A stretch of DNA of 5,286 bases from the NCBI GenBank assembly GCA_003499925.1, contig DNRQ01000021.1, forward strand, positions 26,035 through 31,320, in the 5' to 3' direction. The notes below the pieces were generated by a model. The model ran no database searches. It had not been told where the DNA came from and saw only the letters and a list, made by a program, of their open reading frames with translations. This DNA is from Geobacter sp. Its GTDB lineage: Bacteria; Desulfobacterota; Desulfuromonadia; Geobacterales; Geobacteraceae. Position 1 is the first letter of the stretch. Every line of letters starts with the position of its first letter. Below, in pieces: positions 1 through 5,269 of the stretch. The position numbers and the translations under genes were made by a program.

Positions 1-37
1 ACCTCTCATTCCCTTAACTTAATGGCAGTGCTCACGA

Positions 38-74
38 CCTCCCCTTCAAGGGGAGGGACAGGGTGGGGATGGGC
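38..74 (+). repeat. Palindromic intergenic repeat (REP-like), copy 1
   Basis: A perfect 9-bp inverted repeat, CCTCCCCTT at 38-46 and AAGGGGAGG at 48-56, has a single C at its centre. It is followed by a G-rich tail, ACAGGGTGGGGATGGGC (58-74). Nearly the same palindrome plus tail recurs in the same orientation at 5089-5127, so this is a dispersed repeat rather than a one-off hairpin. It lies about 65 bp beyond the lhgO stop codon, where REP-type elements often sit; there it could protect the 3' end of the lhgO transcript or act as a weak terminator. No T-run follows on either strand, so a classical intrinsic terminator is not supported. Confidence 0.8.
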
Positions 75-85
75 GGCAACGCCCA
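70..85. other. Short GC-rich hairpin with GCAA loop
   Basis: TGGGCG (70-75) and CGCCCA (80-85) form a perfect 6-bp stem around the tetraloop GCAA, which is of the stable GNRA type on the plus-strand RNA. It begins inside the G-rich tail of repeat copy 1 and is not present after copy 2, so it is not a fixed part of the repeat. It has no T-run and no assigned role. On the minus strand it lies downstream of lhgO and could add structure to the end of that transcript. Confidence 0.35.
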
Positions 86-139
86 CCGGATCGCCATGTC
101 CGTTCCGTCAGGGGCTGCCGTGGCTCCCCGATACGCCGA

Positions 140-1339
140 TCACTTCGCGAAATGAGCCGCTACGATCCCTTGCGCCAGGTCCATCGACGAGGTGAACGCC
201 GGGGAGATCGGATTGAGCACATGCAGCGACGTGCCTTCGGCCACGACCATGAAATCCATCACCATCTGCTTGGTCTCCCAGTCCACCAGCTGCGGACGGA
301 TGCCGACCTTCGTGGCGGGCACCAGGTCGCCTGGCGAGAGCTGTTTCACCAGGCGGGCCGCATCACGATAGAAACGCGAAGGTAGGTATTTGAGCGGCTC
401 GCTCAGCGCTACGCTTCGAAATAGCGGGTTCGCCAGGAAAAGGACGAGATCCTGGAAAGCGATGGCGAATCCCTCCCTATCGATTCCCGCTATTATCCCG
501 TAGTTTTCGCGTCCGAAGGCGGGGATGGCGGTAGGTCCCAGGTAGACATCACCGTGCACGCTCCGGGTGAAGTGCACGCCGAGGAAGGGGTTGCGTATGT
601 CCGGCACGGGGTAGATGCTCGAATTCACCGTGAAGGGAGCGTCTTTGCTGAGCAGACGGTAGACCCCCTTGAACGGTATCAGCCGGTACTTGTCACCGAC
701 CCCGAACAGGCGGGAGACCTTGTCGCAATAAGCCCCCGCCGCATTGATGAAGCGTCTGAATTCGATCTCCCCCTTGCTCGTCGCAGCCCTGCCGCTCCCG
801 CTCAACCCCGTCAGCCTGCAATTCATGTGGAACTTCACCTTCCCGCTCAGTTTCAGATCATGCTTCAGGCTCTTCAGCACCGCCTTCGGATCGACCACCG
901 CGGTGTAGTGGGAGAAAAGCGCGCGCTCGACGGTCCTAGCATTCGGCTCGATCTCAGCCAACTGCTTCTCGTCGATCATCTCAACCTTGGCACCGTTGGC
1001 AGTCGCCCGGCGAAACAGTTCATCCAGCACCGGAAGTTCCTCGGCGGTCCGGGTCACAATCACCTTGCCGCTCTCCAATAGCGGCAGCCTCTTCTCCTTG
1101 CAATAGGCACGCATCAGGAAGTTGCCGTTCAGGCACGACTTGGCCTTCATGCTGTCCGGAGCGTAGTAGATCCCCGCGTGCAGGACACCGCTGTTTCGAC
1201 CCGAGGCGTGCCGGCCGAGTTCCGGCTCCTTCTCGATGATCACGATGTCGCCATGGCCCGTCTTCACGAGCTCCCGTGCGATAGTCAGCCCGATTATGCC
1301 GGCGCCGACGACGAGTATATCCGCTTTGTCGAAAGACAT
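140..1339 (-). CDS. lhgO: L-2-hydroxyglutarate dehydrogenase/oxidase (FAD-dependent, LhgO family)
   Basis: Predicted 399-aa flavoenzyme of the DAO superfamily, close to the usual length of about 400 aa. Family members oxidise L-2-hydroxyglutarate to 2-oxoglutarate; the E. coli enzyme is membrane-associated and passes electrons to quinone. Seen here: an N-terminal FAD-binding dinucleotide fold with GAGIIG at residues 12-17 and the acidic end of strand 2 at about E36. The signature GRHASGRNSGVLHAGIYY is at 42-59. The NAAGAYCD segment is at 199-206, followed by the family-typical PVPDIRNPFLGVHFT at 244-258 and DVYLGPTA at 264-271. A C-terminal FAD-contacting stretch KVGIRPQLVD (344-353) precedes NPISPAFTSS (376-385). 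No signal peptide or membrane helix is apparent. The start ATG (1337-1339) has an AGGGAG ribosome site 10 nt upstream. The gene stands alone and is divergent from the toxin-antitoxin pair. A related 2-hydroxyacid or glycerol-3-phosphate dehydrogenase is less likely given the signature blocks. Confidence 0.9.
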   Translation of the reverse strand: MSFDKADILVVGAGIIGLTIARELVKTGHGDIVIIEKEPELGRHASGRNSGVLHAGIYYAPDSMKAKSCLNGNFLMRAYCKEKRLPLLESGKVIVTRTAEELPVLDELFRRATANGAKVEMIDEKQLAEIEPNARTVERALFSHYTAVVDPKAVLKSLKHDLKLSGKVKFHMNCRLTGLSGSGRAATSKGEIEFRRFINAAGAYCDKVSRLFGVGDKYRLIPFKGVYRLLSKDAPFTVNSSIYPVPDIRNPFLGVHFTRSVHGDVYLGPTAIPAFGRENYGIIAGIDREGFAIAFQDLVLFLANPLFRSVALSEPLKYLPSRFYRDAARLVKQLSPGDLVPATKVGIRPQLVDWETKQMVMDFMVVAEGTSLHVLNPISPAFTSSMDLAQGIVAAHFAK

Positions 1340-1349
1340 TTGAAAAGTA

Positions 1350-1355
1350 CTCCCT
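1350..1355 (-). promoter_or_regulatory. Ribosome binding site of lhgO
   Basis: On the minus strand AGGGAG lies 10 nt before the ATG at 1339. The spacing is slightly long but acceptable, and the match to the anti-Shine-Dalgarno sequence supports this ATG as the lhgO start. Confidence 0.6.
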
Positions 1356-1465
1356 ATGACCTCAACTGTAATGGCAGAAACACTATGACTTCGGAGCTGA
1401 TCGATAGTCGCGGGGTGCCTTCAGGTTGGCGGCGCCCAAGGAACTTCAAGAATCGCAACTGATAC

Positions 1466-1493
1466 ATCATAGTCTGCCTGGCATATATTTCAA
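1466..1493 (-). promoter_or_regulatory. Candidate sigma70-type promoter for lhgO
   Basis: Read on the minus strand, TTGAAA (1493-1488) is followed after 16 bp by TATGAT (1471-1466). Each hexamer matches 5 of 6 consensus positions. Transcription would begin near 1459 and leave a leader of about 120 nt before the lhgO ATG, long enough to hold post-transcriptional control, although no known riboswitch is recognised in it. The site lies in the AT-rich part of the intergenic region, as expected of a promoter. Confidence 0.5.
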
Positions 1494-1593
1494 CACACGC
1501 TTTTAAAGCCGGCGATTTATCAATTACAGCCACAGTCAAAGCATGCAGGATCTACCCACTGAACGGACCTTCCCCTTATCTTTTAAGTCGCCG

Positions 1594-1622
1594 TTGCGTC
1601 ATGGCCCCATTGGTGCTACGAT
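1594..1622 (+). promoter_or_regulatory. Candidate promoter of the toxin-antitoxin operon
   Basis: TTGCGT (1594-1599) and TACGAT (1617-1622) are separated by exactly 17 bp. The -35 match is modest (3 of 6) and the -10 match is 4 of 6. Transcription would start near 1629, just before the strong AAGGAGG ribosome site at 1634-1640. The pentamer GCTAC occurs at 1615-1619 and again at 1627-1631, on and just after the -10 box and 12 bp apart. Phd/YefM antitoxins repress their own promoter, so this is a plausible place for an operator, but that is inference. Confidence 0.4.
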
Positions 1623-1633
1623 TAACGCTACAA

Positions 1634-1640
1634 AAGGAGG
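1634..1640 (+). promoter_or_regulatory. Ribosome binding site that fixes the antitoxin start
   Basis: AAGGAGG is an almost ideal Shine-Dalgarno sequence, placed 8 nt before the ATG at 1649. It decides between this start and an in-frame ATG at 1601, which has no such site and lies inside the promoter candidate. Confidence 0.85.
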
Positions 1641-1648
1641 TACTTCCA

Positions 1649-1927
1649 ATGGCAGCACCTATGATAGTTCCCATTTCTGACCTACGCCAAGATGCTACTA
1701 ACATCGTGAAACGCGTCACCGCTTCCCGAGAGCCCATCTTCATAACCCAGCGTGGTCGTGCCGCCGCCGTGATGGTAAGTATGCAAACCTATGAGCAGAC
1801 ACAACAAGAATTAGAGATTTTACGGTTACTCGCACGGGGAGAAAAAGATATCGAAGCTGGTGTTGGAGTCGATATGGATGCCGTCTTTGCTGAAGCTGAC
1901 AGGATCTTGGGCGAGATAAAGTCTTGA
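1649..1927 (+). CDS. Type II antitoxin, Phd/YefM family
   Basis: Predicted 92-aa antitoxin that would neutralise the toxin encoded directly downstream by binding it and, as in other Phd/YefM proteins, would repress the operon through its N-terminal DNA-binding domain. Seen here: the N-terminal block IVPISDLRQDATNIVKRV (residues 6-23), then EPIFITQRGRAAAVMVS (28-44) and YEQ (48-50), which is the classical Phd/YefM pattern of strand, helix and 'G(R/K)xxAV(M/L)VS' strand. The C-terminal part (about 57-92) is charged, with GEKDIEAGVGVDMD, and fits the flexible toxin-binding tail. The start at 1649 is chosen for its AAGGAGG site. A longer frame from 1601 would add 16 residues unlike the family and would overlap the promoter candidate. 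The stop TGA (1925-1927) overlaps the TTG start of the toxin gene, so the two are translationally coupled. The coding sequence is clearly more AT-rich than lhgO or the kinase gene. Confidence 0.88.
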   Translation: MAAPMIVPISDLRQDATNIVKRVTASREPIFITQRGRAAAVMVSMQTYEQTQQELEILRLLARGEKDIEAGVGVDMDAVFAEADRILGEIKS

Positions 1928-2217
1928 AGATCAAATTCACGCCAACGGCCCGCACTCAGTTTCTTGATGAGCTGGCGTATATTCACAAAGAGAATCCATC
2001 TGCGGCAGTTTCTCTTCGACGGAAATGCGAGGAGATGCTTTCAAGGCTGCGCGATTTTCCTGAGTCAGGCCGTATTCTACCTGAATTCCCTGATCTTCCT
2101 TTTCGTGATGTAATTGTTACTCCATACCGGTTTTTTTACAGAATAAAGGAAGATACGGTATGGGTTGTAGCAGTATGGCACGGTGCGCAACTCCCCAATG
2201 AACCAACGGATGTGTAG
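1924..2217 (+). CDS. Type II toxin, RelE/ParE family
   Basis: Predicted 97-aa toxin, a normal length for the RelE/ParE fold. Family members either cleave ribosome-bound mRNA (RelE type) or poison DNA gyrase (ParE type); the sequence alone does not decide which. Seen here: KIKFTPTARTQFLDELAYI (residues 2-20) forms the first strand and helix; NPSAA (24-28) begins the second helix; LRDFPESGRILPEF (42-55) is the family hallmark 'L..fP..GR..pE'; RDVIVTPYRFFYRI (61-74) and VWVVAVWHGAQ (79-89) are the central strands. The conserved R50, R61, Y68 and R69 are present. Translation must begin at a TTG (1924-1926), because the next in-frame ATG is codon 38 and would remove the first helices. The TTG overlaps the antitoxin stop (TTGA, 4 nt), and there is no strong ribosome site of its own, consistent with coupling that keeps toxin below antitoxin. 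No disruption is seen, so the pair appears intact. Confidence 0.88.
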   Translation: MKIKFTPTARTQFLDELAYIHKENPSAAVSLRRKCEEMLSRLRDFPESGRILPEFPDLPFRDVIVTPYRFFYRIKEDTVWVVAVWHGAQLPNEPTDV

Positions 2218-2302
2218 TCGACAACAAACTTGGCGGGAAGAATACAGCTTCAAGATCACGGCTATCGAAAACATCTCGGTTAAGTTTCAGCAATCGGCAG
2301 GC

Positions 2303-2310
2303 GGAGGTGA
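2303..2310 (+). promoter_or_regulatory. Ribosome binding site of the carbonic anhydrase gene
   Basis: GGAGGTGA matches the anti-Shine-Dalgarno sequence along its whole length and ends 3 nt before the ATG at 2314; the GGAGG core is 6 nt away. It supports this start and strong translation. No convincing sigma70 or sigma54 promoter was found in the 96-nt gap after the toxin gene. Confidence 0.75.
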
Positions 2311-2313
2311 CTC

Positions 2314-2916
2314 ATGGTACAGGAGCTTTTGGACGGCAACGGCAGATTCGTAACCGAGGTATTCGACAAGGATAAGGAGTTTTTCTACAAGCTGGCCGGG
2401 GAGCAAAAGCCGACGGTTCTCTGGATCGGCTGCTCGGATTCCCGGGTGCCGGTCAACATGATCACCCAGACCAGACCGGGCGACATCTTCGTGCACCGTA
2501 ACGTAGGCAACGTGGTCGCCACCAACGACTGGAATCTCTCTGCGGTCCTGGAGTTCTCCATCAACCACCTCTACATCCCCGACATCGTCATCTGCGGCCA
2601 TTATGGCTGCGGCGGCATCCAGGCGCTGGAAGACGACAATCTGGAGGACAAGTACATTCCGGTCTGGCTGATCAACGCCCAGAAAGCCAAGGACCGGGTC
2701 GATGAAAAGATCAGGGCGCTGCACATCGAACTGGAACCCGAAAAAAGGATGCAACTCATCGTGGAGGAAAACGTGCGCCTCCAGTTGGAGCACCTTCAGG
2801 AATATCCCTTCATCCGCCGTGCCATGCAGCAGAAAACGCTCAACATACATGGTTGGGTCTATGACATGTTGACGGGAGCGATAAAGGTCATGAAGACTGA
2901 AAAGTCGCGGGGATAG
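2314..2916 (+). CDS. can: Beta-carbonic anhydrase, Can-type
   Basis: Predicted 200-aa cytoplasmic zinc enzyme that interconverts CO2 and bicarbonate, supplying bicarbonate for carboxylases and helping pH balance. Seen here: CSDSR at residues 40-44 gives the zinc ligand C40 and the D42/R44 dyad, and HYGCGG at 96-101 gives the zinc ligands H96 and C99. Further family blocks are RPGDIFVHRNVGN (54-66) and IHGWVYD (178-184). The order of motifs and the flanking text (LWIGCSDSRVP, ICGHYGCGG, IHGW.Y) resemble E. coli Can. W37, R62 and Y183 align by motif with the Trp/Arg/Tyr that bind a regulatory, non-catalytic bicarbonate in the E. coli and Haemophilus enzymes, so allosteric bicarbonate inhibition is likely (inference). 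There is no signal peptide. It is slightly shorter than E. coli Can (220 aa), mainly at the C-terminus. It sits between the toxin-antitoxin pair and the kinase gene on the same strand. Confidence 0.93.
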   Translation: MVQELLDGNGRFVTEVFDKDKEFFYKLAGEQKPTVLWIGCSDSRVPVNMITQTRPGDIFVHRNVGNVVATNDWNLSAVLEFSINHLYIPDIVICGHYGCGGIQALEDDNLEDKYIPVWLINAQKAKDRVDEKIRALHIELEPEKRMQLIVEENVRLQLEHLQEYPFIRRAMQQKTLNIHGWVYDMLTGAIKVMKTEKSRG

Positions 2917-3026
2917 CAGCTCGATCCAGCCCGATGGACCCACCTGAACCGATTGTCCCGATGATGGCCAATTTATTAGCGACAAGGAAGCGGTCCGGTA
3001 TCCTCTCACTACAAGACAAGGTTGAT

Positions 3027-5033
3027 ATGGCCACACTTAAATCTTTCCGCAAACCGGCACTCTCCTTTGCCGTGGCATCGGCGTGGTTGTTACTGTCTGT
3101 CATGCTTGTTAACGCCGCAGAGATCGCCCAACCGAAGAAGGTCCTGATCATTAATTCCTACCATCGGGGCTATCAGGGATCCGACAATCTGGTCGAAGGT
3201 TTCCGGGAGACGCTCTTGAGGGCGCTTCCAAAGACCGAGATACAGATCGAATACCTGGATTCGATCCACTACAGCGGTAAGGAGTTTGACAGCAAGATCC
3301 TGGATCTGCTTCGCTTCAAGTACCAGCAGCGTCACTTCGATCTGGTTTTCTCCACCGACGACTATGCCTTCAATATCCTTGAAAAGTACCGGGACGGCAT
3401 ATTCGGCGCGACTCCGGTGATCTTCTGCGGCACCAACTCCTTCGACAGTTCCCGGCTGACGGGCAAGCAGGGCTTTAACGGTCTCGACGAGCGGCCAAGC
3501 TTTGGCGACACCCTCGATCTGATCTTTCGTCTGCACCCGGCAACCGGCGACGTGGTGGTGATACACGACACAGCTGTTACCGGACAGCGCAACAGCGAGG
3601 AGTTCCGCCGCCAAGCGGCGCCCTTTAGCAAGCGGGCCCGCTTCACCTACCTGGCCGGAGAGCGCCTGGAGGATCTCACCGGCAAAGTGAGAGAGCTGCA
3701 GCCCGGCAGCGTGATCGTCTATTTCGCGACATTTGTGCTGGACCAAAGCGGCGAACAGATTGCCACTGGCGAGGCTCAGCAGCGGCTCGCGGCGGTGAGC
3801 CAGGTGCCCATTTACGGCGGCTGGGAGTTCATGCTCGGCAAGGGAATCGTGGGGGGGCGGCTGCTGAACCTGCGGGAGCATGGTGCCGTCTCGGCACGGA
3901 TGGCCGTCAAGGTGCTGAAAGGCGACTCTCCCGTGAGCCTCCCCAAGTTCTCCCCGAGCCCGAACCAGTTCATGTTCGATTACCATCAGATGAGCCGTTT
4001 CGATATTGCGGAGTCGCGACTGCCGGCCGGCAGCATCGTGATCGATAGGCCGCCCGGTTTCCTGCAGAGTTACCAGGTGGCGATTCTTTGGGCACTTTGC
4101 GGGGCACTTTTCCTGACACTGATCGCCATCTTTCTGAACCTGCTGAAGAGCCGCAAAGAGCTTTCAGCCTCTCTCGCGGAGCTGCAGGAGGCGCAGAGCG
4201 AGCTTTTGGCCACGGCGCGCAAGGCCGGGATGGCCGAAATCGCCATCAACGTGCTGCACAACGTGGGGAACGTGTTGAACAGCGTGAACATTTCAGCGGG
4301 GGTGCTGACCGGGAGGGTGCGCGATTCCAGGGCCGACGGCCTTTCCCAGACGGTCCGGCTTTTGAACGAGCACTCCGATGAGCTTGGCGAGTACCTGACA
4401 CGGGATGAAAAGGGGAAGCTTTTGCCGAGCTACCTGAAGAAGCTGTCCGAGGCGTTTGTCACTGAACGGCAAGAGATGCTGGATGAGCTGTCCCAACTGA
4501 CCAGAAGCGTGGATCACATCAAGGACATCGTGGCCACGCAGCAGTCCTACGCGGGTGCGGCCAGCATCATCGAGCCGGTTCTGGTAGCCGATCTTCTCAG
4601 GGACGCGCTGCGCATGAATGCGGAGGCGCTTGAGCGCCACAAGGTGACGGTGGTTGAGGAATTCGGCGAGATGCCGGTGCTGCCGTTGGACAAGGCGCGG
4701 GTGCTGCAGATCCTGGTGAACCTGATCAGTAACGCAAATCACGCCATGTACGGCAGGGACGGCGAGGTGCCGCGGCTGACGCTTGGCGCGGAGCTGACCG
4801 GCCAGAACCAGGTGCGCATCTCGGTTTCCGACCAGGGTGAGGGTATTGCGCAGGAAAATCTGGCGCGCATCTTCAACCACGGCTTTACCACCCGCAGGCG
4901 CGGGCACGGTTTCGGATTGCACAGCTGCGCCATGGCGGCCCGACAGATGGGCGGAACGCTGACGGCCTCAAGCCCCGGCCCGGGGAGAGGGGCGACCTTC
5001 GTCCTGGAACTGCCTGCCGGAGCCACAGCGTAA
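3027..5033 (+). CDS. Membrane sensor histidine kinase with periplasmic ABC-substrate-binding-like domain
   Basis: Predicted 668-aa orphan sensor kinase. Seen in order: a signal peptide or anchor (K5, R8, K9, then hydrophobic 11-28, possible cleavage near A30); a periplasmic domain at about 37-340 beginning KKVLIINSYHRGY, which resembles ABC-transporter substrate-binding proteins; a membrane helix at about 349-373; a short coiled coil (about 374-399); an H-box MAEIAINVLHNVGNVLNSV with the presumed phosphoacceptor H411; a helical segment to about 505; and an HATPase domain with N-box NLISNAN (565-571), G1 DQGEGI (602-607), F-box IFNHGFTTR (615-623), G2 GHGFGLH (626-632) and GRGATF (653-658). 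The ligand is unknown; the fold suggests a small solute. The start at 3027 is preferred because it puts a charged end directly before the hydrophobic core. An in-frame ATG at 2934 would add 31 mostly polar residues and has no better ribosome site (only AAGG at 3018-3021 is near 3027). No receiver domain or response regulator is in the window. It lies 110 nt after the carbonic anhydrase gene. Confidence 0.87.
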   Translation: MATLKSFRKPALSFAVASAWLLLSVMLVNAAEIAQPKKVLIINSYHRGYQGSDNLVEGFRETLLRALPKTEIQIEYLDSIHYSGKEFDSKILDLLRFKYQQRHFDLVFSTDDYAFNILEKYRDGIFGATPVIFCGTNSFDSSRLTGKQGFNGLDERPSFGDTLDLIFRLHPATGDVVVIHDTAVTGQRNSEEFRRQAAPFSKRARFTYLAGERLEDLTGKVRELQPGSVIVYFATFVLDQSGEQIATGEAQQRLAAVSQVPIYGGWEFMLGKGIVGGRLLNLREHGAVSARMAVKVLKGDSPVSLPKFSPSPNQFMFDYHQMSRFDIAESRLPAGSIVIDRPPGFLQSYQVAILWALCGALFLTLIAIFLNLLKSRKELSASLAELQEAQSELLATARKAGMAEIAINVLHNVGNVLNSVNISAGVLTGRVRDSRADGLSQTVRLLNEHSDELGEYLTRDEKGKLLPSYLKKLSEAFVTERQEMLDELSQLTRSVDHIKDIVATQQSYAGAASIIEPVLVADLLRDALRMNAEALERHKVTVVEEFGEMPVLPLDKARVLQILVNLISNANHAMYGRDGEVPRLTLGAELTGQNQVRISVSDQGEGIAQENLARIFNHGFTTRRRGHGFGLHSCAMAARQMGGTLTASSPGPGRGATFVLELPAGATA

Positions 5034-5088
5034 AAGACACTCCCGTCAGATAGGTTTACCTGTTAGCAATGATCTTCCGCTGTACGTC

Positions 5089-5127
5089 CCTCCCCCTTCA
5101 AGGGGGAGGACAGGAGGGGGATGGGGC
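5089..5127 (+). repeat. Palindromic intergenic repeat (REP-like), copy 2
   Basis: A perfect 10-bp inverted repeat, CCTCCCCCTT (5089-5098) and AAGGGGGAGG (5100-5109), is centred on one C and followed by the tail ACAGGAGGGGGATGGGGC (5110-5127). It matches copy 1 at 38-74 in order and orientation. The arms are one C/G pair longer than in copy 1, and the extra pair is present on both sides, a compensatory change that keeps the stem intact. Confidence 0.8.
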
Positions 5128-5130
5128 CGA

Positions 5131-5151
5131 CCCTCCCCTTGAAGGGGAGGG
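5131..5151 (-). repeat. Palindromic intergenic repeat (REP-like), copy 3, inverted
   Basis: CCCTCCCCTT (5131-5140) and AAGGGGAGGG (5142-5151) form a perfect 10-bp stem around a single G. The central G, instead of C, marks it as the reverse complement of copies 1 and 2. It stands 3 nt after the tail of copy 2, so the two copies are arranged tail to tail. It has no separate tail of its own. Confidence 0.78.
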
Positions 5152-5194
5152 AGAGTTGTTGGTAGCGGAAGATTTTTGCTAATCAGCGTCCCAC

Positions 5195-5209
5195 GCCGCC
5201 TTTGGCGGC
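5195..5209. other. GC-rich hairpin
   Basis: GCCGCC (5195-5200) and GGCGGC (5204-5209) form a perfect 6-bp stem around TTT. It is followed by CCCGTATC rather than a T-run, so it is not called an intrinsic terminator. It lies just outside the nested palindromic element. Confidence 0.35.
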
Positions 5210-5269
5210 CCCGTATCAAAAAGTTAAGTTACTTAGGAGGTAAGTTCAAGCTCCTGCTTCTGGCTCCCC

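Larger units (their letters stand above)
1340..1648. other. Divergent intergenic region between lhgO and the antitoxin gene
   Basis: This 309-nt stretch is more AT-rich than the flanking metabolic genes, notably at 1461-1540. It contains a good promoter candidate for lhgO (minus strand, 1466-1493), a weaker one for the antitoxin (plus strand, 1594-1622), and the ribosome sites of both genes. A 61-codon minus-strand frame (1354-1539) runs through it, but its start lies upstream of the lhgO promoter, it has no recognisable motif and its composition is unremarkable, so it is not called a gene. A small imperfect hairpin (GGGTGCC 1413-1419 with GGCGCCC 1431-1437) falls in the presumed lhgO leader. 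No tRNA, riboswitch or intrinsic terminator is recognised. Confidence 0.6.
5063..5182. repeat. Nested palindromic element (BIME/MITE-like)
   Basis: Outer arms of 19 nt, TTAGCAATGATCTTCCGCT (5063-5081) and AGCGGAAGATTTTTGCTAA (5164-5182), are complementary at 17 positions, with one G-T pair and one T-T mismatch. They enclose two shorter palindromes in opposite orientation (5089-5109 and 5131-5151). The whole 120 bp can therefore fold as a long stem carrying two hairpins. The arrangement resembles bacterial interspersed mosaic elements or a small non-autonomous element. It begins 30 nt after the kinase stop codon and may shape the 3' end of that transcript. No ORF lies inside it. Confidence 0.7.

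Noticed and set aside
554..1081. 175-codon plus-strand open frame inside lhgO
   Set aside because: The minus strand encodes conserved flavoenzyme blocks throughout; this frame is low-information and has no known pattern.
1354..1539. 61-codon minus-strand frame directly upstream of lhgO, possible leader peptide
   Set aside because: Its ATG lies upstream of the best lhgO promoter and no motif is seen. The internal ATGs overlap the -10 box and so could not be translated from that transcript.
2218..2313. Sigma54-type promoter before the carbonic anhydrase gene (TTGGCGGG near 2229)
   Set aside because: The -24-like GG is present but the -12 GC is not at the required distance.
2287..3036. 249-codon minus-strand open frame opposite the carbonic anhydrase gene
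   Set aside because: It is the antisense shadow of a gene whose zinc-site motifs are intact; the translation shows no family motif. Long antisense frames are common in GC-rich genes.
3090..3986. 298-codon minus-strand open frame opposite the kinase sensor domain
   Set aside because: It lies wholly inside the kinase gene, has no recognisable domain, and is explained by the GC-rich codon use of the plus-strand gene.
4293..4922. 209-codon minus-strand open frame opposite the kinase catalytic domain
   Set aside because: The plus-strand frame carries the H-box and all HATPase motifs; the antisense product is His/Arg/Gln-rich without motifs.
5089..5151. Palindromes 2 and 3 as intrinsic terminators or a CRISPR array
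   Set aside because: No T-run follows either stem. The copies are opposed, unequal and not separated by uniform spacers, so neither interpretation fits.
13..5228. CTTAACTT (13-20) and AAGTTAAG (5221-5228) as inverted ends of one large element
   Set aside because: The match is only 8 nt and does not extend on either side; such matches are expected by chance in 5 kb, and unrelated core genes lie between.
5235..5241. AGGAGGT as a ribosome site of a gene starting at the right edge
   Set aside because: No start codon follows at a suitable distance; the first ATG (5279) is far away and lies inside palindrome copy 4.
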